From NCBI RefSeq assembly GCF_031082345.1, contig NZ_JAVHLH010000013.1, forward strand, positions 1 to 7,999: a stretch of DNA of 7,999 bases, given 5' to 3'. The notes below the pieces were generated by a model. It saw only the letters and a program-made list of their open reading frames with translations, was not told the origin of the DNA and did no database searches. The stretch is from Brevundimonas sp. GTDB lineage: Bacteria; Pseudomonadota; Alphaproteobacteria; Caulobacterales; Caulobacteraceae. How positions within the stretch are numbered: position 1 is the stretch's first letter; each line of letters begins with the position of its first letter. Positions 1-5,800 of this stretch are shown piece after piece. Made by a program: the position numbers and the translations under genes.

Positions 1-149
1 CCGCGCCCCTCGGCCCGGCCGCCGACCGGGCCAAGGCCGAGGCGGTCAAGCTGTTCCGCGCCCCCGACAACCGCGCCGCCCTCGCCGCCGCGCCGGAAAA
101 GCTGGCGCCGCTGAAGGGGCTGATGAAGGCGGCGGGCCTGGCGGCCTGA
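1..149 (+). CDS. C-terminal end of an unidentified protein (5' truncated by window)
   Basis: An open frame enters from the left edge with codons starting at base 3 and ends at the TGA at 147-149, giving 48 visible residues. The tail is rich in Ala, Leu, Lys and Pro, with segments such as KLFRAPDNRAALAAAPEKL and a helical-looking KGLMKAAGLAA end. There is no Cys, no membrane segment and no motif I can assign. The codon bias (mostly G or C at third positions) matches the neighbouring real genes, so I take it as a genuine gene end. It converges on the zinc-ribbon gene, with 19 bases between the two stop codons and no clear terminator. The family cannot be named from this fragment. Confidence 0.6.
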   Translation, partial: APLGPAADRAKAEAVKLFRAPDNRAALAAAPEKLAPLKGLMKAAGLAA

Positions 150-168
150 CCGAGGTCGTCCGGGACGC

Positions 169-483
169 CTAGTCGAAGATGTCGAAGATGCTGTCGCGCT
201 TCTTCTTGCGGTATTTGTCGTCGTCGTCGCGGTAGCGGTCGTCCTTGTACCGCGGCGGCTCGCGATAGGCCTGCGGCGGCTGCTGGCCCCAAGGCTGCGG
301 CGCGGCCTGTTGCGGCGGCGCCGCCGAGGCGCGGCCGTCCTCGGTCGCGGCGGCCATCAGCTTCTCCAGCTCGCCCCGGTCCAGCCAGACGCCGCGGCAG
401 GTCGGGCACATGTCGAACTGAACGCCGTTGCGCTCCAGCGTCTGCATGGCGGCGTTGTCGTTCGGGCACATCAGCAGCGGCAT
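169..483 (-). CDS. Small zinc-ribbon protein, zf-TFIIB type
   Basis: This 104-residue protein has an N-terminal zinc ribbon (about residues 4-44) and a low-complexity tail. The ribbon shows CPND at 6-9, then CPTC at 26-29 followed by the family signature GVWLDRGELEKL (31-42). That signature identifies the zf-TFIIB family of small soluble bacterial proteins with no settled function. The usual second Cys of the first knuckle is Asp9. I believe CPxD also occurs in other bacterial members, so Asp may serve as a ligand. Residues 50-80 are rich in Ala, Pro and Gln. Residues 79-97 are a charged Asp/Lys/Arg run, and the protein ends in an acidic-aromatic DSIFDIFD, a kind of tail often seen in this family. 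The start at 483 is preferred because it has a GGAG box 8 bases upstream. The frame is open further upstream to 741, but that part does not look like protein. Met5 is a less likely alternative start. Confidence 0.85.
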   Translation of the reverse strand: MPLLMCPNDNAAMQTLERNGVQFDMCPTCRGVWLDRGELEKLMAAATEDGRASAAPPQQAAPQPWGQQPPQAYREPPRYKDDRYRDDDDKYRKKKRDSIFDIFD

Positions 484-491
484 CAGATCGT

Positions 492-495
492 CTCC
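492..495 (-). promoter_or_regulatory. Shine-Dalgarno site for the zinc-ribbon gene
   Basis: GGAG on the minus strand lies 8 bases before the ATG at 483-481. It decides the start of the zinc-ribbon gene against a much longer upstream-open frame. It lies about 19 bases downstream of the base of the inverted repeat at 514-569, so a hairpin there would sit in the translation-initiation neighbourhood. Confidence 0.6.
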
Positions 496-513
496 GGAAG
501 GGTGAGAACGGGA

Positions 514-569
514 ATCGGGCGCTCCAGCGGTCCCGGATTGGGCCGGAGTCGAACGCCGGAGCGCCCGAT
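514..569 (-). repeat. Perfect 12-bp inverted repeat in the leader of the zinc-ribbon gene
   Basis: The arms at 514-525 and 558-569 (ATCGGGCGCTCC and its exact reverse complement) flank a 32-base spacer. As minus-strand RNA this is a GC-rich 12-bp stem. The spacer can form a further hairpin of about five pairs with one bulged G (TCCGG, loop CCCAAT, CCGGGA). No T-run follows, so it does not look like a standard intrinsic terminator of the upstream flavoprotein gene. It lies in a 215-bp non-coding gap (484-698) in which I see no convincing promoter and no small gene. Two GANTC sites (512-516 and 546-550), the target of the Caulobacterales methylase CcrM, fall in or beside it. It could be a cis-acting leader RNA, an operator dyad or a processing site; the sequence does not decide between these. 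Confidence 0.5.
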
Positions 570-698
570 GCGGTCCGACATCACGCGCCTCCGACGGTCC
601 GAGGGAACACCGCCGGCGGCCGCGCCAGAGGGGCCCGTCCCGCGCGACCAAGGTGAGAGCGTCGCCGGGAGGTTGCAAGGGGCCGGAACGTCGCGGGC

Positions 699-1886
699 TC
701 AGCAGGCCTGCCCGGCCGCCCAGCCCGACGACCAGGCCCACTGGAAATTGTAGCCGCCCAGCCAGCCGGTGACGTCGACCGCCTCGCCGATCACATACAG
801 TCCGGGTACGGATTTCGCCGTCAGGGTCTGCTGGTCCAGCTGGTCCGTCGCCACCCCGCCCAGCGTCACCTCGGCGGTGCGATAGCCCTCGCTCCCCACC
901 GGTTTGACGCTCCAGTGGTTGACCGCCTGGTCCAGCCGCCGCAGCGCCTTGTCGGACAGATCGGCCAGGTTCCCCTGGGCCTGTTCCTGCTCGACCAGCA
1001 CCTCGGCCAGTCGCTTCGGCACGAGATGGCCCAGCGCCGTATGCGCCGCCTGTCGGCCGTTCTCGGCCTTCATCGCCCTCAGCCGCGCGAACACGTCCAC
1101 GCCCGGCGCCATGGCCACCGAGATCGCCTCGCCCTCGCGCCAGTAGCTCGAAATCTGCAGCACGGAGGGTCCGCTCAGCCCCCGGTGGGTGAACAGCAGC
1201 CCCTCCGCGAACCTCGTCTTGCCGTGGCTGACCACCGCCTCCACCGACACCCCGGCCAGCGGCTTCAGCCGCTCCAGCAGGCTGGCCTCGAAGGTGAGCG
1301 GGACCAGCGCCGGTCGTGTGTCGGTCACCCGCAGCCCGAACGCCCGCGCCGTGTCATAGGCCCAGCCCGTCGCCCCCATCTTCGGGATCGACTTGCCCCC
1401 GGTCGCCAGCACCAGCGAGGTCGCCCGGAGCGTGGATCCGTCCGACAACGTCGCCGTGAAGCCGTCGCCGTCACGGCCGACCCGATCGACCGCGACGCCG
1501 AGCGACAGTCGCGCGCCGGCCGCCTGCATATCGTCCGTCAGCATACGGATGATCTGTTTCGCAGAGTCGTCGCAGAACAGCTGCCCCAGCGTCTTCTCGT
1601 GCCAGGCGATGCCGGCCTGATCGACCCGTTTGATGAAGTCGTGCTGGGTGAACCGCCGCAGGGCCGAGGTGGCGAAGCGTGGGTTCTCGCCGAGGAAATT
1701 GGCCGGCCCGGTCCCCAGATTGGTGAAGTTGCAACGCCCGCCGCCCGAGATGCGGATCTTCTCGCCGGGCGCCCGGGCGTGATCGACGACCCGCACGGAC
1801 CGCCCGCGTCGCCCGGCCTCGATGGCGCACATCATCCCGGCCGCGCCGGCGCCGACGATCAGCACATCCACCTGTTCGGCCTTCAT
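699..1886 (-). CDS. HI0933-family flavoprotein, YhiN/RdsA (BaiN-like) type
   Basis: This is a 395-residue FAD-dependent oxidoreductase of normal family length (about 400). The N-terminal dinucleotide-binding motif is GAGAAG at 12-17. The family signature ISGGGRCNFTN is at 47-57, LATGG at 160-164, GLSGPSVLQIS at 236-246, TLGGV at 341-345, and the C-terminal FAD motif runs from GLYVIGEAVD (362-371) to GWLGGYNFQWAW (374-385). These place it in the HI0933/TIGR00275 group with E. coli YhiN. YhiN has been reported as RdsA, which makes dihydrouridine in 23S rRNA; other homologues are annotated BaiN or simply NAD(P)/FAD-dependent oxidoreductase. The rRNA role here is inferred from family only. It starts 43 bases after the YbjN-domain gene, probably in the same unit. 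The ATG lacks a strong Shine-Dalgarno box (only GCGGACG precedes it). No signal peptide is visible, so it is probably cytoplasmic. Confidence 0.9.
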   Translation of the reverse strand: MKAEQVDVLIVGAGAAGMMCAIEAGRRGRSVRVVDHARAPGEKIRISGGGRCNFTNLGTGPANFLGENPRFATSALRRFTQHDFIKRVDQAGIAWHEKTLGQLFCDDSAKQIIRMLTDDMQAAGARLSLGVAVDRVGRDGDGFTATLSDGSTLRATSLVLATGGKSIPKMGATGWAYDTARAFGLRVTDTRPALVPLTFEASLLERLKPLAGVSVEAVVSHGKTRFAEGLLFTHRGLSGPSVLQISSYWREGEAISVAMAPGVDVFARLRAMKAENGRQAAHTALGHLVPKRLAEVLVEQEQAQGNLADLSDKALRRLDQAVNHWSVKPVGSEGYRTAEVTLGGVATDQLDQQTLTAKSVPGLYVIGEAVDVTGWLGGYNFQWAWSSGWAAGQAC

Positions 1887-1906
1887 CCGTCCGCGTTAGC
1901 AGGCCG

Positions 1907-1927
1907 GGGGCCGGGCCGCGAGGCCCC
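1907..1927 (-). other. GC-rich hairpin between the YbjN-domain and flavoprotein genes
   Basis: On the minus strand GGGGCC and GGCCCC form a 6-bp stem with a 9-base loop, a few bases after the YbjN-domain stop codon and about 20 bases before the flavoprotein ATG. No T-run follows, so an intrinsic terminator is doubtful. It may only slow transcription or stabilise the upstream message end. In sequence this GC-rich, a chance occurrence is possible. Confidence 0.3.
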
Positions 1928-1929
1928 GA

Positions 1930-2442
1930 CTACTCCGCGGCGGCGAAATAGCCGACCGTGGTCCCGAAGGCGTTGACCAGGTCCAGCCACAGGGCGGTGT
2001 GGTCGGTCAGCTGCTCGACGTCGCCGCTGTGGATCAGGACGTCGTACTGGACCACCGCCGTCTGGTCCCCGCCCGGCGCGCCCGGGGTGAAGAAGGCCTT
2101 GAGGAAGCGGCGGTCGCGGTTCCAGTCGTTGATCATGGCCTGGGTGATGATCGGGTTGGAGAAGCTGGCCGCGTACTGGATGTCGCCGCAGACGTCGGCC
2201 TGGCAGCTGTAGAAGAAGATCATCCAGTTCAGCGGCCCGTCGCTGACGGTGAGCCAGGTTTCGCCGCCCTCGCGGTTGACCTCGCTGACCGTGCCGCCCT
2301 TGGAGATCAGCCACGTCCGGACCGCCTCGACGGAGACGCCCGGATCGGCGGCGGTCTGGACGGGGAGGGGCGCGGTGGATGCAGCCGCGGGGGCGGCGAG
2401 GGCCAGGGCGGCGGCGGCGGCGAGGGTCGCGAAACGGATCAT
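1930..2442 (-). CDS. Secreted YbjN-domain protein
   Basis: This 170-residue protein carries a clear signal peptide: MIRF, then an Ala/Leu-rich hydrophobic stretch (5-18), with a likely AxA cleavage near residues 19-21. The mature part (about 34-165) reads like the YbjN domain (Pfam YbjN, type III chaperone-like fold). It has VEAVRTWLISKGG near the start, a WMIFFYSC strand, then CGDIQYAASF and an NDWNRDRRF motif near 106-113. YbjN in E. coli is cytoplasmic and tied to motility and stress phenotypes, whereas this exported alphaproteobacterial variant has no defined role. Cys80 and Cys85 are the only cysteines and could form a disulfide in the periplasm. The start at 2442 is supported by AGGAG (2449-2453) six bases upstream. 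It follows zapE by 64 bases and precedes the YhiN-like gene by 43. Confidence 0.8.
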   Translation of the reverse strand: MIRFATLAAAAALALAAPAAASTAPLPVQTAADPGVSVEAVRTWLISKGGTVSEVNREGGETWLTVSDGPLNWMIFFYSCQADVCGDIQYAASFSNPIITQAMINDWNRDRRFLKAFFTPGAPGGDQTAVVQYDVLIHSGDVEQLTDHTALWLDLVNAFGTTVGYFAAAE

Positions 2443-2494
2443 CGGGGTCTCCTGCAGGCCCTCACCTATCGATGGATGAGCGGCGAAAGCAAGG

Positions 2495-2506
2495 CGGCCC
2501 GGGCCG
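2495..2506. repeat. 12-bp perfect palindrome directly after the zapE stop
   Basis: CGGCCCGGGCCG is self-complementary and abuts the zapE stop codon (2507-2509). On the minus strand it is followed by CCTTGCTTTCG, which is only weakly T-rich. As RNA it would give a four-pair stem with a four-base loop. It might be a weak terminator or processing signal, or chance in GC-rich DNA. Confidence 0.25.
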
Positions 2507-3619
2507 TCAGTCCCGTTCGCGCGCCAGCCATTCCGCCCCCGCCATCTCGTTCAGCCGCGACACGGTCCTCTCGAACTCGAAGGCCCCGACGCCCTTCCTG
2601 TACAGCGCCTCCGGCGGCGCCTCGGCCAGGGTGACCAGCCGGGTGCCCGCCTCGTAGAGGGCGTCGATCAGGGTCACGAACCGCCGCGCCTCCTGCTGCT
2701 TGGCCGGTCCCAGCACCGGCAGGTCCTCGAGGAACAGGGTGTGGAACCGCTCGGCGACGGCCAGATAGTCCTGCGGTCCGAGGGCCCGCCCGCACAGTTC
2801 GGCGAAGGTCGCCCGCGCCAGCCCGCCGTCGGTGCGCTCGATGACCACCTCGCGCCCCAGCACGCTCAGCCGGGCCGGGCATTCCTCCTGCTCGCCCTTC
2901 AGATCGGCCCACAGCGCCTCGAACCCGGCCCGCGCCGCCTCGTCCGGCGGGGTGAACCAGACCCGGTCGCCCATCAGCCGGTCCAGCCGCCAGTCGCGCG
3001 CGCCGGCCACCGAGACCACCTCGCAGCGCGCCTCGATCAGGTCGATGAAGGGCGTGAAGAGCTCGCGGTTGATCCCGTTCAGATACAGCTGGTCCGGCGC
3101 CCGGTTCGAGGTCACCGCCAGCACCACCTTCTGCTCGAACAGGGCCTCGAACAGCCGGCCCAGGATCAGGGCGTCGGCGATGTCGGTGACCTGCAGCTCG
3201 TCGAAGCACAGCAGTCGCGCCTCCGAGGCGATCAGCGCCGCCACCGGAACGATCGGATCGTCCCCCTTCGATTGGCCGAAAACGGCCTCGCGCGCCTCGG
3301 CGTCGCTCTCGCGCCACTGGCGCATCAAGCCGTGCACCCGGGCCATGAAGGCGTGGAAATGCGCCCGCTTTTTCCGCTTCTCCGGCACGCAGGCGTAGAA
3401 CAGGTCCATCAGGATGGACTTGCCGCGTCCCGGCGGCCCCCACAGATAGACGCCCCGCACCTCGGGCGGCCCGCCCAGAAGTCCGCCGAACAGACCTTTC
3501 CGGCCGAGCCCGATCTCCAGCCGCGCCAGGGCCTCGACCACGGGAACCTGCGACGGATCGGCGGTCAGCCGGCCGTCGGCCAGCCGCTTCTCATAAGCAG
3601 CGCGTATGCGTGATCCCAT
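2507..3619 (-). CDS. zapE: AFG1/ZapE-family ATPase
   Basis: This is a 370-residue P-loop ATPase of the AFG1/LACE1 family, called ZapE in bacteria. Visible motifs are Walker A GPPGRGKS (61-68) preceded by VYLW, Walker B LLCFDE (136-141) followed by LQVTDIADA, and a sensor-1-like AVTSNRAPDQLY (168-179). These are followed by the family segment NRELFTPFIDLIE and the C-terminal RFVTLIDALYEAG (313-325). In E. coli ZapE associates with FtsZ late in division. The mitochondrial homologues act in protein quality control, so both roles are family knowledge rather than shown here. The start at 3619 (MGSRIRAAYEKRLADG) is chosen because the family N-terminal pattern YEKRL..G.L..DPSQ begins there; an AAGG lies about 9 bases upstream. 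The frame stays open to 3697, but those extra 26 residues are basic and unlike the family. The gene is divergent from asd. Confidence 0.92.
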   Translation of the reverse strand: MGSRIRAAYEKRLADGRLTADPSQVPVVEALARLEIGLGRKGLFGGLLGGPPEVRGVYLWGPPGRGKSILMDLFYACVPEKRKKRAHFHAFMARVHGLMRQWRESDAEAREAVFGQSKGDDPIVPVAALIASEARLLCFDELQVTDIADALILGRLFEALFEQKVVLAVTSNRAPDQLYLNGINRELFTPFIDLIEARCEVVSVAGARDWRLDRLMGDRVWFTPPDEAARAGFEALWADLKGEQEECPARLSVLGREVVIERTDGGLARATFAELCGRALGPQDYLAVAERFHTLFLEDLPVLGPAKQQEARRFVTLIDALYEAGTRLVTLAEAPPEALYRKGVGAFEFERTVSRLNEMAGAEWLARERD

Positions 3620-3784
3620 CCTTCTCGGCCTTAACGGCGCCCGCCGCCGCTGAAAAGCGATTGCTTCGCGCCCGCGATGGCCCACATACAGCCGCACAGT
3701 CCGGATACGGCCTCACCACATTTCCGCGCTCAAGCAGCGAGACGCCGCGCGTCGAGCGATAGCGCATCCGAAGGACAAACCAAT
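3620..3784. promoter_or_regulatory. Divergent zapE/asd intergenic region (promoters not firmly located)
   Basis: Genes leave this 165-bp stretch in both directions, so it should hold at least one promoter each way. The best rightward candidate for asd is TTGCTT (3661-3666), 18 bases, then CATACA (3685-3690). The best leftward candidate for zapE is TTGAGC (minus strand, 3733-3728), 17 bases, then CCGTAT (3710-3705). All are weak matches to sigma-70-type boxes and are offered only as starting points. No large dyad or riboswitch-like fold was recognised. Confidence 0.3.
3771..3775 (+). promoter_or_regulatory. Shine-Dalgarno site for asd
   Basis: AAGGA lies 9 bases before the ATG at 3785. It decides the asd start: the frame is open back to an ATG at 3677, but that extension (36 residues) is not protein-like. 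The enzyme's conserved N-terminus, with its NADP-binding strand, begins at 3785. Confidence 0.6.
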
Positions 3785-4831
3785 ATGGGATACAAAGTCG
3801 CCATCGTGGGCGCCACCGGCAACGTCGGCCGGGAGATGCTGAACATCCTCGAGGAACTGGAATTCCCCGTCGACGAAATGCACGCCGTCGCCTCGCGTCA
3901 GTCCAAGGGCGTCGAGGTGTCCTGGGGCGACCGCACCATCAAATGCGAGGACATCGAGAGCTTCGACTTCTCGAAGGTCGACATCGTGCTGATGAGCGCC
4001 GGCGGCGAGGTCTCGCGTCAGTGGTCCGAGAAGATCGGCAAGGCCGGCCCCATCGTCATCGACAACTCCTCGGCCTTCCGCAAGGACCCGGAGGTGCCGT
4101 TGATCGTGCCGGAGGTGAACCCGGACGCCATCAAGCTGGCGAAGAAGAAGAACATCATCGCCAACCCGAACTGCTCGACCGCCCAGCTGGTCGTGGCGCT
4201 GAAGCCCCTGCACGACGCCGCGAAGATCAAGCGCGCCGTGGTCTCGACCTATCAATCGGTCTCGGGCGCCGGCAAGGCGGGCATGGACGAGCTGTGGAAC
4301 CAGACCAAGGCCATCTACGGCCTCGGCGACGCCACGCCGAAACTGTTCCCCAAACAGATCGCCTTCAACGTCATCCCGATGATCGGTTCGTTCCGCGACG
4401 ACGGCTACACCGACGAGGAAGCCAAGATGTGGGACGAGACCCACAAGATCCTCGACCCGGACATCAAGCTGACCGTCACCTGCGTGCGGGTGCCCGTCTT
4501 CGTCGGCCATTCCGAGTCCGTGAACCTCGAGTTCGACCGCCCGATCAGCCCCGACGAGGCCCGCGCCATCCTGCGCGAGGCCCCCGGGGTCATGGTCATC
4601 GATAAGCAGGAGCACGACGGCTACATCACCCCCGTCGACGCCTCGGGCGAACACGCCGTCTACGTCTCGCGCATCCGCAAGGACCCGACGGTCGAGAACG
4701 GCCTGTCGCTGTGGATCGTCTCCGACAACCTGCGCAAGGGCGCCGCCCTCAACGCCGTCCAGATCGCCCAGCTGCTCGACGAGACAGGCACGATCAAGCC
4801 GTCGTCCGGCTACCGCTCCATCACCGTCTAA
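3785..4831 (+). CDS. asd: Aspartate-semialdehyde dehydrogenase
   Basis: This is a 348-residue enzyme that reduces aspartyl-4-phosphate to aspartate-4-semialdehyde with NADPH, the branch point to diaminopimelate/lysine, threonine and methionine. The N-terminal Rossmann motif is GATGNVG (9-15). SAGGEVS is at 71-77 and IDNSSAFR at 92-99, with Arg99 expected to bind phosphate. The catalytic Cys130 lies in ANPNCST (126-132). SVSGAGKAG follows at 158-166, FNVIPMIG at 194-201, and RVPVFVGHSESVN (235-247) contains the catalytic-type His242. Length and motifs fit the Gram-positive-like/alphaproteobacterial subclass rather than the longer E. coli type. All key residues are present, so it should be active. 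The cytoplasmic enzyme is probably co-transcribed with the downstream transporter, which begins 38 bases after its TAA. No regulatory leader such as a lysine riboswitch was recognised upstream. Confidence 0.97.
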   Translation: MGYKVAIVGATGNVGREMLNILEELEFPVDEMHAVASRQSKGVEVSWGDRTIKCEDIESFDFSKVDIVLMSAGGEVSRQWSEKIGKAGPIVIDNSSAFRKDPEVPLIVPEVNPDAIKLAKKKNIIANPNCSTAQLVVALKPLHDAAKIKRAVVSTYQSVSGAGKAGMDELWNQTKAIYGLGDATPKLFPKQIAFNVIPMIGSFRDDGYTDEEAKMWDETHKILDPDIKLTVTCVRVPVFVGHSESVNLEFDRPISPDEARAILREAPGVMVIDKQEHDGYITPVDASGEHAVYVSRIRKDPTVENGLSLWIVSDNLRKGAALNAVQIAQLLDETGTIKPSSGYRSITV

Positions 4832-4869
4832 GTTCCCGCTCGCCGCTCCCTCCGGCGAAGGAGTTCTCC

Positions 4870-5799
4870 ATGGCCCCCGTCACCGGCCCGGATCAGGGCC
4901 GCGCCGCCCTCCTGTCGGCCTTCGCCTGCTACACGCTGTGGGGCGTCATGCCCCTGCTGTTCATGGGGCAGGCGGCGGCGGGCTTCGACTCGCTGGAGAT
5001 CCTTGCCCACCGCGCCCTGTGGGCCGTGGCCGTGGCCGGCCTGCTGGTCTGGCTGGCGAAGCAGGGGGGGCAGGTCCGCGCCGTCCTGACCTCGCCCAGG
5101 ACCCTGGCCTGGCTGGCCTTCTCGACCGTGCTGATCGGCCTGAACTGGGGCGTCTACGTCTGGGCCACGACCCACGGGGCAACGCTCGAGGCCAGTCTCG
5201 GCTACTACATCAACCCGCTGCTCAACATGGTCGTCGGCCTGTGGCTGTTCCGCGAGAAGATCGACCGCTGGGGCTGGGTCGCCATCGGCCTCGCCGCCGT
5301 CGGGGTGCTGTTCCAGGCCCTCGCCCTCGGCCGGCCGCCGTGGATCTCGATCATCCTGGCGATCAGCTTCGCCACCTATGGCGTCATCCGCAAGCACGTG
5401 CCGATCGACGCCCAGGCCGGCCTGCTGGTCGAATGCCTGCTGCTGCTGCCGTTCGGCCTGGCCTGGGTGCTGTGGCTGCAGCACACCGGCGCCGGCGTGG
5501 CCTTCGACAGCCCCGCCAACACCCTCTGGGCGCTCGCCAACGGGCCCGCGACGGTGCTGCCGCTGGCCCTGTTCGCCTGGTCGGCCCGGCGCCTGCCGCT
5601 GTCGACCATCGGCTTCATCCAGTTCCTCGCCCCGACGCTGCAGTTCGTCGTCGGCGTCTGGGCCGGAGAGGCGTTGACGCCGCTCCGGATTCTGTCCTTC
5701 GCCTTCATCTGGGGCGGGGCGGGGGTGTTCGCCGCCGCCGCGTATTTCCGCCACCGGTCCGCGCGCGAGGCCCTGAAGCGGGCGGCGGAACCGGTCTGA
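4870..5799 (+). CDS. rarD: RarD-type EamA transporter (DMT superfamily)
   Basis: This is a 309-residue, very hydrophobic inner-membrane protein with about ten predicted membrane helices and two EamA-like halves. RarD-group signatures are present: AHRALWA (46-52), LNWGVYVWAT (91-100), SLGYYINPLLN (109-119), SFATYGVIRK (166-175) and RLPLSTIGFIQFLAPTLQF (241-259). RarD of Pseudomonas gave the family its 'chloramphenicol-sensitive' name, but the physiological substrate is generally unknown and drug transport should not be assumed. AAGGAG (4858-4863) six bases before the ATG gives a strong start. The short 38-base gap after asd with no terminator suggests co-transcription. A link to amino-acid export would be only speculation, based on other DMT members. 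The gene ends one base away from the stop of the convergent serine-hydrolase gene. Confidence 0.92.
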   Translation: MAPVTGPDQGRAALLSAFACYTLWGVMPLLFMGQAAAGFDSLEILAHRALWAVAVAGLLVWLAKQGGQVRAVLTSPRTLAWLAFSTVLIGLNWGVYVWATTHGATLEASLGYYINPLLNMVVGLWLFREKIDRWGWVAIGLAAVGVLFQALALGRPPWISIILAISFATYGVIRKHVPIDAQAGLLVECLLLLPFGLAWVLWLQHTGAGVAFDSPANTLWALANGPATVLPLALFAWSARRLPLSTIGFIQFLAPTLQFVVGVWAGEALTPLRILSFAFIWGGAGVFAAAAYFRHRSAREALKRAAEPV

Positions 5800-5800
5800 G

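Noticed and set aside
217..230. GTC trinucleotide run
   Set aside because: It simply encodes the Asp run in the charged tail of the zinc-ribbon protein; too short to treat as a separate repeat element.
541..560. tRNA-like T-loop (GTTCGACTCC on the minus strand) inside the inverted repeat
   Set aside because: The flanking stem is misregistered for a T-arm, no D-arm or anticodon arm fits, and the enclosed segment is too short for a tRNA.
484..741. Upstream extension of the zinc-ribbon reading frame
   Set aside because: The extra 86 residues are Arg/Ser/Pro-rich without a family match, overlap the end of the flavoprotein gene, and the GGAG at 492-495 supports the start at 483.
915..1976. Long open frame antisense to the YhiN-like flavoprotein
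   Set aside because: It is Arg/Gln/His/Pro-rich without motifs, while the opposite strand carries a complete conserved flavoprotein.
1999..2634. Rightward open frame spanning the YbjN-domain gene and the end of zapE
   Set aside because: It crosses a real intergenic gap and two minus-strand genes, and has no motif or convincing start.
3620..3784. N-terminal extensions of zapE (to 3697) and asd (from 3677)
   Set aside because: The two extensions would overlap each other, neither resembles its family, and the conserved N-termini start at 3619 and 3785.
3713..4654. Long open frame antisense to asd
   Set aside because: It is a by-product of GC-rich third positions in asd; composition is Asp/Gly/Val/Leu-skewed with no recognisable domain.
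4828..5754. Long open frame antisense to rarD
   Set aside because: Its translation is Gln/Gly/Arg/Asp-rich low-complexity sequence, typical of a shadow of a membrane-protein gene.
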